The notes under the pieces were generated by a model. The model did not search any database, had not been told where the DNA came from, and saw only the letters and a program-made list of their open reading frames with translations. DNA of 64,000 nucleotides from Rhizobium sp. ARZ01 (lineage in GTDB: Bacteria > Pseudomonadota > Alphaproteobacteria > Rhizobiales > Rhizobiaceae), in the NCBI RefSeq assembly GCF_014851675.1, contig NZ_JACVAE010000002.1, forward strand, positions 1-64,000, read 5' to 3'. Within the stretch, counting starts at the first letter, position 1; the number at the start of each line of letters is the position of its first letter. Positions 62,446 through 64,000 of this stretch are shown piece after piece. The position numbers were made by a program, and so were the translations under genes.

Positions 62446-63732
62446 ATGTCATGGCAAAGCCCAATTTCTCCTGGTGTCTCCTGGTATGAAACAACAGTCG
62501 GAGAACGCCCCGAATATGCACCGATGTCTGGCTCCTGCGAGACCGACATCGCCATCGTCGGCGGCGGCTTCACCGGCCTTCAGGCGGCCTATACGCTCGC
62601 GCGTAAGGGTGTCCGTGTCGTTCTGATCGAGGCGCACCGCTTCGGAGACGGCGCATCGGGCCGCAATGGCGGCCAACTCGGCACCGGTCAGCGCGCCTGG
62701 CCCGAAGAACTGGAAGAAGACCTCGGGTACGAACGCTCCAAAGGCCTGTTTGACCTCGCCGAACATGCCAAGCAATACATCCATGAATTTTCCGCCTCCG
62801 AGAATCTCGATATCGAGTACGTGCCGGGGCAGATGAATGTCTCTCACAAGGCTGGCCTGGAAAAGTACTACCGGGCCAATCCGGAGATCGCTGCGAAGCG
62901 GTATGGCTACGCGCACTCCACTTTCATGGACAAGGCGGAAACGCAGGAACGGCTGGGTTCAACTCGCTACATCTTCGGCGTGCGGGACACCGGCACCGGT
63001 CATATCCACCCGATGAAGCTGCTCGTGGGCATCGCGAAGGCGGCCAAGGCTGCGGGCGCCGTCCTGCACGAGAAGACTCCTGCGATCAAAGTGGATCGCG
63101 TCGGCGGCAAGGCGGTTATCACCACGGCAAAAGGCACGATCACGGCAGATAAGGCGTTGATCGCCTGCAACGCCTACATCGGCAATCTCGAGCCGAAGAC
63201 GGCGGCGCACGTCATGCCGATCCGTTCTTTCATCGGCGCGACGCCGGTTCTGGACAAGTTCCCCAAGATCATTCCTGGCGGCGAATCGGTGGCCGACTCC
63301 CGCTTCGTGGTGCGCTATTTCCGCAAAAGCCGCGACGGCCGCCTGCTCTTTGGAGGCCGCGAAGCCTACACGGCTGATAATCCGCGCGACATCACACAGC
63401 ATATCCGCCGCCAGATTGCGGAGATCTATCCGGAGCTTTCGAACATCGAGATCCCGCACGCATGGGGAGGCTCCGTCGGCATCACCATGTCGCGCCAGCC
63501 ATATGCTCGGGAAGTCATGCCCGGTATCACCTCGATCGGGGGCTATTCAGGCCATGGCGTAATGCTGTCGAACTATTGCGGCAAGCTCTATGCGGATGCG
63601 GCAACAGGCAGCAGTGCGGAGCTCGACATGCTGAAGGAATTCAAGATCCCGGCCTTTCCCGGTGGTCCGCGATTCCGCTCGCCGCTGCTTTTCCTGGCGA
63701 TGACCTGGTACGCGTTGCGCGACAAACTATAG
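62446..63732 (+). CDS. puuB: FAD-dependent oxidoreductase, PuuB (gamma-glutamylputrescine oxidase) type
   Basis: A 428-residue DAO-family flavoenzyme. The FAD-binding motif is IVGGGFTGLQAAYTLA (about residues 38-53), followed by a GDGASGRNGGQLGTGQR segment typical of PuuB/OrdL, and a C-terminal GGYSGHGVMLSNYCGKL. It would oxidise gamma-glutamylputrescine or a similar amine. GGAAG lies eight bases before the ATG. It follows the glutamine synthetase homologue by 109 bp on the same strand. Confidence 0.9.
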   Translation: MSWQSPISPGVSWYETTVGERPEYAPMSGSCETDIAIVGGGFTGLQAAYTLARKGVRVVLIEAHRFGDGASGRNGGQLGTGQRAWPEELEEDLGYERSKGLFDLAEHAKQYIHEFSASENLDIEYVPGQMNVSHKAGLEKYYRANPEIAAKRYGYAHSTFMDKAETQERLGSTRYIFGVRDTGTGHIHPMKLLVGIAKAAKAAGAVLHEKTPAIKVDRVGGKAVITTAKGTITADKALIACNAYIGNLEPKTAAHVMPIRSFIGATPVLDKFPKIIPGGESVADSRFVVRYFRKSRDGRLLFGGREAYTADNPRDITQHIRRQIAEIYPELSNIEIPHAWGGSVGITMSRQPYAREVMPGITSIGGYSGHGVMLSNYCGKLYADAATGSSAELDMLKEFKIPAFPGGPRFRSPLLFLAMTWYALRDKL

Positions 63733-63825
63733 GGCAATCCATCTCGATTTTGTTGCGTCGCACTCTGGTCATTTTAAATCGATTAGAATATAACGGCGCC
63801 AACGCGAACCAAATCGAGAATTGCC

Positions 63826-64000
63826 ATGAGCAGCCAATTCATTCCGGTCGAGCCGTTCGACTATGTCGTCTTCGGCGGTACCGGCGACCTGGCAGAACGC
63901 AAGCTTCTGCCAGCCCTCTACCATCGCCAGATTGCAGGGCAGTTCACCGACCCTACGCGCATTATCGGCGCGTCACGGGCAGCCATGACCGATAAGGCCT
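63826..64000 (+). CDS. zwf: glucose-6-phosphate 1-dehydrogenase, 5' part
   Basis: The first 58 codons of zwf, cut by the window edge. MSSQFIPVEPFDYVVFGGTG and DLAERKLLPALYHRQ are the N-terminal NADP-binding strand and helix (GGTGDLAxRKLLP is the Zwf coenzyme motif). Zwf makes 6-phosphogluconolactone for the Entner-Doudoroff and pentose phosphate routes. An AT-rich promoter-like stretch (about 63770-63800) precedes it. Confidence 0.93.
   Translation, partial: MSSQFIPVEPFDYVVFGGTGDLAERKLLPALYHRQIAGQFTDPTRIIGASRAAMTDKA

Overview
The window is high-GC alphaproteobacterial DNA. Gene content and order point to a Sinorhizobium/Ensifer chromosome: the run nepR-phyR, ridA, gntK, dpp, rirA, fbpA, mmsA, phaP, cbrA, acetoacetyl-CoA synthetase, potFGHI, aceA, puuA/puuB, zwf resembles a backbone segment I know from S. 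meliloti. The tRNA-His has the alphaproteobacterial form (no G-1, U72, A73). I see no insertion sequence, phage, CRISPR array or rRNA.

1-14.15 kb: a UPF0114 membrane protein, then a complete phosphonate block on the minus strand. It holds phnGHIJKL plus a hexapeptide-repeat transferase (C-P lyase), phnCDE1E2 (uptake) behind a good Pho box, and a 2H-phosphoesterase-like DUF1045 gene followed by phnM and phnN. phnF (GntR family) is divergent, with a palindromic candidate operator between it and phnG.

14.15-16.5 kb: a compact general-stress-response island. It contains four small envelope or stress genes (DUF1328, CsbD, DUF3309, glycine-zipper lipoprotein), exact GGAAC-N16-CGTT sigma-EcfG promoters (one palindromic and divergent), a 58-residue NepR anti-sigma factor, and its partner PhyR.

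16.5-28.5 kb: ridA; the dppABCDF-gntK operon; a LuxR-type regulator; a single-domain response regulator behind a TTAA-N7-TTAA CtrA-like site; divergent rirA and fbpA with an Irr-type box; and mmsA with a divergent LysR gene.

28.6-39.5 kb: the most accessory-looking part. It has a membrane protein followed by two CYTH proteins, the second fused to a Ppx/GppA phosphatase. A convergent flavoprotein disulfide reductase-VOC-short DUF1476 operon and a TRAP transporter with its GntR regulator follow.

39.5-64 kb: tRNA-His, phasin, the cell-cycle/envelope kinase CbrA (with its own CtrA-like site), an Fbp-type iron permease separated from fbpA, acetoacetyl-CoA synthetase, an AsmA-like protein, potFGHI, an ScfR/RamB-type regulator divergent from aceA, small hypotheticals, a second LuxR-type regulator, a BaiN-type flavoprotein, the puuA/puuB putrescine genes, and the first 58 codons of zwf.

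Recurring themes are uptake systems (phosphonate, peptide, iron, polyamine, TRAP) and storage or two-carbon metabolism (PHB phasin, acetoacetyl-CoA synthetase, glyoxylate shunt). Three periplasmic-binding-protein genes are each followed by a strong intergenic hairpin before the permease or ATPase genes.
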